The notes under the pieces: generated by a model
Told to the model about the DNA's origin: nothing
The model's database searches: none
The model's input: only the letters and a program-made list of their open reading frames with translations
DNA from: Kiritimatiellia bacterium
Lineage (GTDB): Bacteria > Verrucomicrobiota > Kiritimatiellia > RFP12 > UBA1067
Assembly (NCBI GenBank): GCA_017959645.1
Contig: JAGDAE010000062.1
Location: forward strand, 1-6,237
DNA length: 6,237 nucleotides
Direction: 5' to 3'
Made by a program: the position numbers and the translations under genes
Shown: positions 5,836 through 6,237 of the stretch, in pieces
Layout: every line of letters begins with the position of its first letter
Numbering within the stretch: position 1 is the first letter of the stretch

Positions 5836-6237
5836 AAAAGACAGTATTCGCAGCCGCCGTTTTCTGCGCTCTCGGCGCATGCGCCGACACTTGGCATGGA
5901 TTCGAACGCGAAACGTTCGAGTTCGAAGGACGCCAGGCGTGGATCGTCAAGCCTTCCGTCGAGCCGGCGCAGGGGCGCCCGTGGACCTGGACGATCCAAT
6001 GGGCGGACGCATTCGTGGACCGCACGGGCGTTCTCGACCTTCTGCGCCGCGGCTTCCATCATGCGACGATCGATCTTTTCGACACCAGAATGACTGACGG
6101 CGGCGTGGAAATCGCCGCCGCTTTCCAGAAGTTCCTCGTCGGAAAATACGATCTCGACCCCAAGGCGAATCTGGTCGGCATGAGCTGGGGAGGGTTCTTC
6201 TCCACCCGCTACGCCGCCGCGCACCCGGAAAACGTGC
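5832..6237 (+). CDS. Exported alpha/beta hydrolase, probable carbohydrate-esterase type (3' partial)
   Basis: The frame runs from GTG 5832 to the window end and gives 135 residues. The GTG makes a GTGA overlap with the rmuC stop and is followed by a standard export signal: KK, a hydrophobic stretch (VFAAAVFCALGACA), then DTW. Either signal peptidase I cuts after ACA (residue 18), or LGAC (14-17) is a lipobox and C17 is lipidated. The mature part has a beta-rich start (FERETFEFEGRQAWIVKP), a PWTWTIQWAD strand region, and the nucleophile elbow GMSWGG (116-121) with S118 as the predicted catalytic Ser, followed by a helix beginning FFSTRYAAAHPENV. The acid and His of the triad lie beyond the window. 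The family is seen near plant-glycan enzymes, so de-esterification of a sugar beside the GH78 enzyme is a reasonable inference; peptidase or lipase activity is not excluded. No Shine-Dalgarno sequence is evident, so translation probably depends on coupling. Confidence 0.82.
   Translation, partial: MKKTVFAAAVFCALGACADTWHGFERETFEFEGRQAWIVKPSVEPAQGRPWTWTIQWADAFVDRTGVLDLLRRGFHHATIDLFDTRMTDGGVEIAAAFQKFLVGKYDLDPKANLVGMSWGGFFSTRYAAAHPENV

Overview
The window looks like the chromosome of a high-GC, diderm, anaerobe-type bacterium. Codons strongly favour G or C at third positions. My best guess is a Verrucomicrobiota/Kiritimatiellota- or Lentisphaerota-like lineage. That rests on the style of the first protein's C-terminus, the secreted GH78-type glycosidase beside a secreted alpha/beta hydrolase, and the clostridial-type 2[4Fe-4S] ferredoxin. 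The placement is inference, and no marker gene proves it.

Layout: everything supported is on the + strand. Positions 1-222 are the 3' end of a gene for a probable secreted, beta-rich protein. A gap of 175 bp (223-397) holds a possible terminator hairpin (239-269), an extended -10 promoter (351-359) and a strong Shine-Dalgarno sequence (384-389). Then six genes run without a gap: a 56-residue ferredoxin (398-568), a ten-TM ArsP_2-type heavy-metal/manganese exporter candidate (565-1410), a YihY/BrkB-family membrane protein (1407-2369), a secreted GH78 alpha-L-rhamnosidase-like enzyme (2366-4720), RmuC (4717-5835), and an exported alpha/beta hydrolase cut by the window edge (5832-6237).

All five junctions in this run are exactly 4-nt stop/start overlaps (GTGA, ATGA, ATGA, ATGA, GTGA). 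The genes are therefore very probably one transcript with translational coupling, read from the single promoter near 354. The products do not form one obvious pathway. The first two could act together in metal or metalloid handling, YihY is an inner-membrane protein, the GH78 enzyme and the hydrolase could act together on rhamnose-containing or esterified glycans outside the cytoplasm, and RmuC is a DNA-maintenance protein. No mobile element, CRISPR array, tRNA or rRNA was seen, and the long reverse-strand open frames are explained as shadows of GC-rich genes. I see no clearly novel system; the ferredoxin-exporter pairing and the tightly overlapped mixed operon are the points most worth following.
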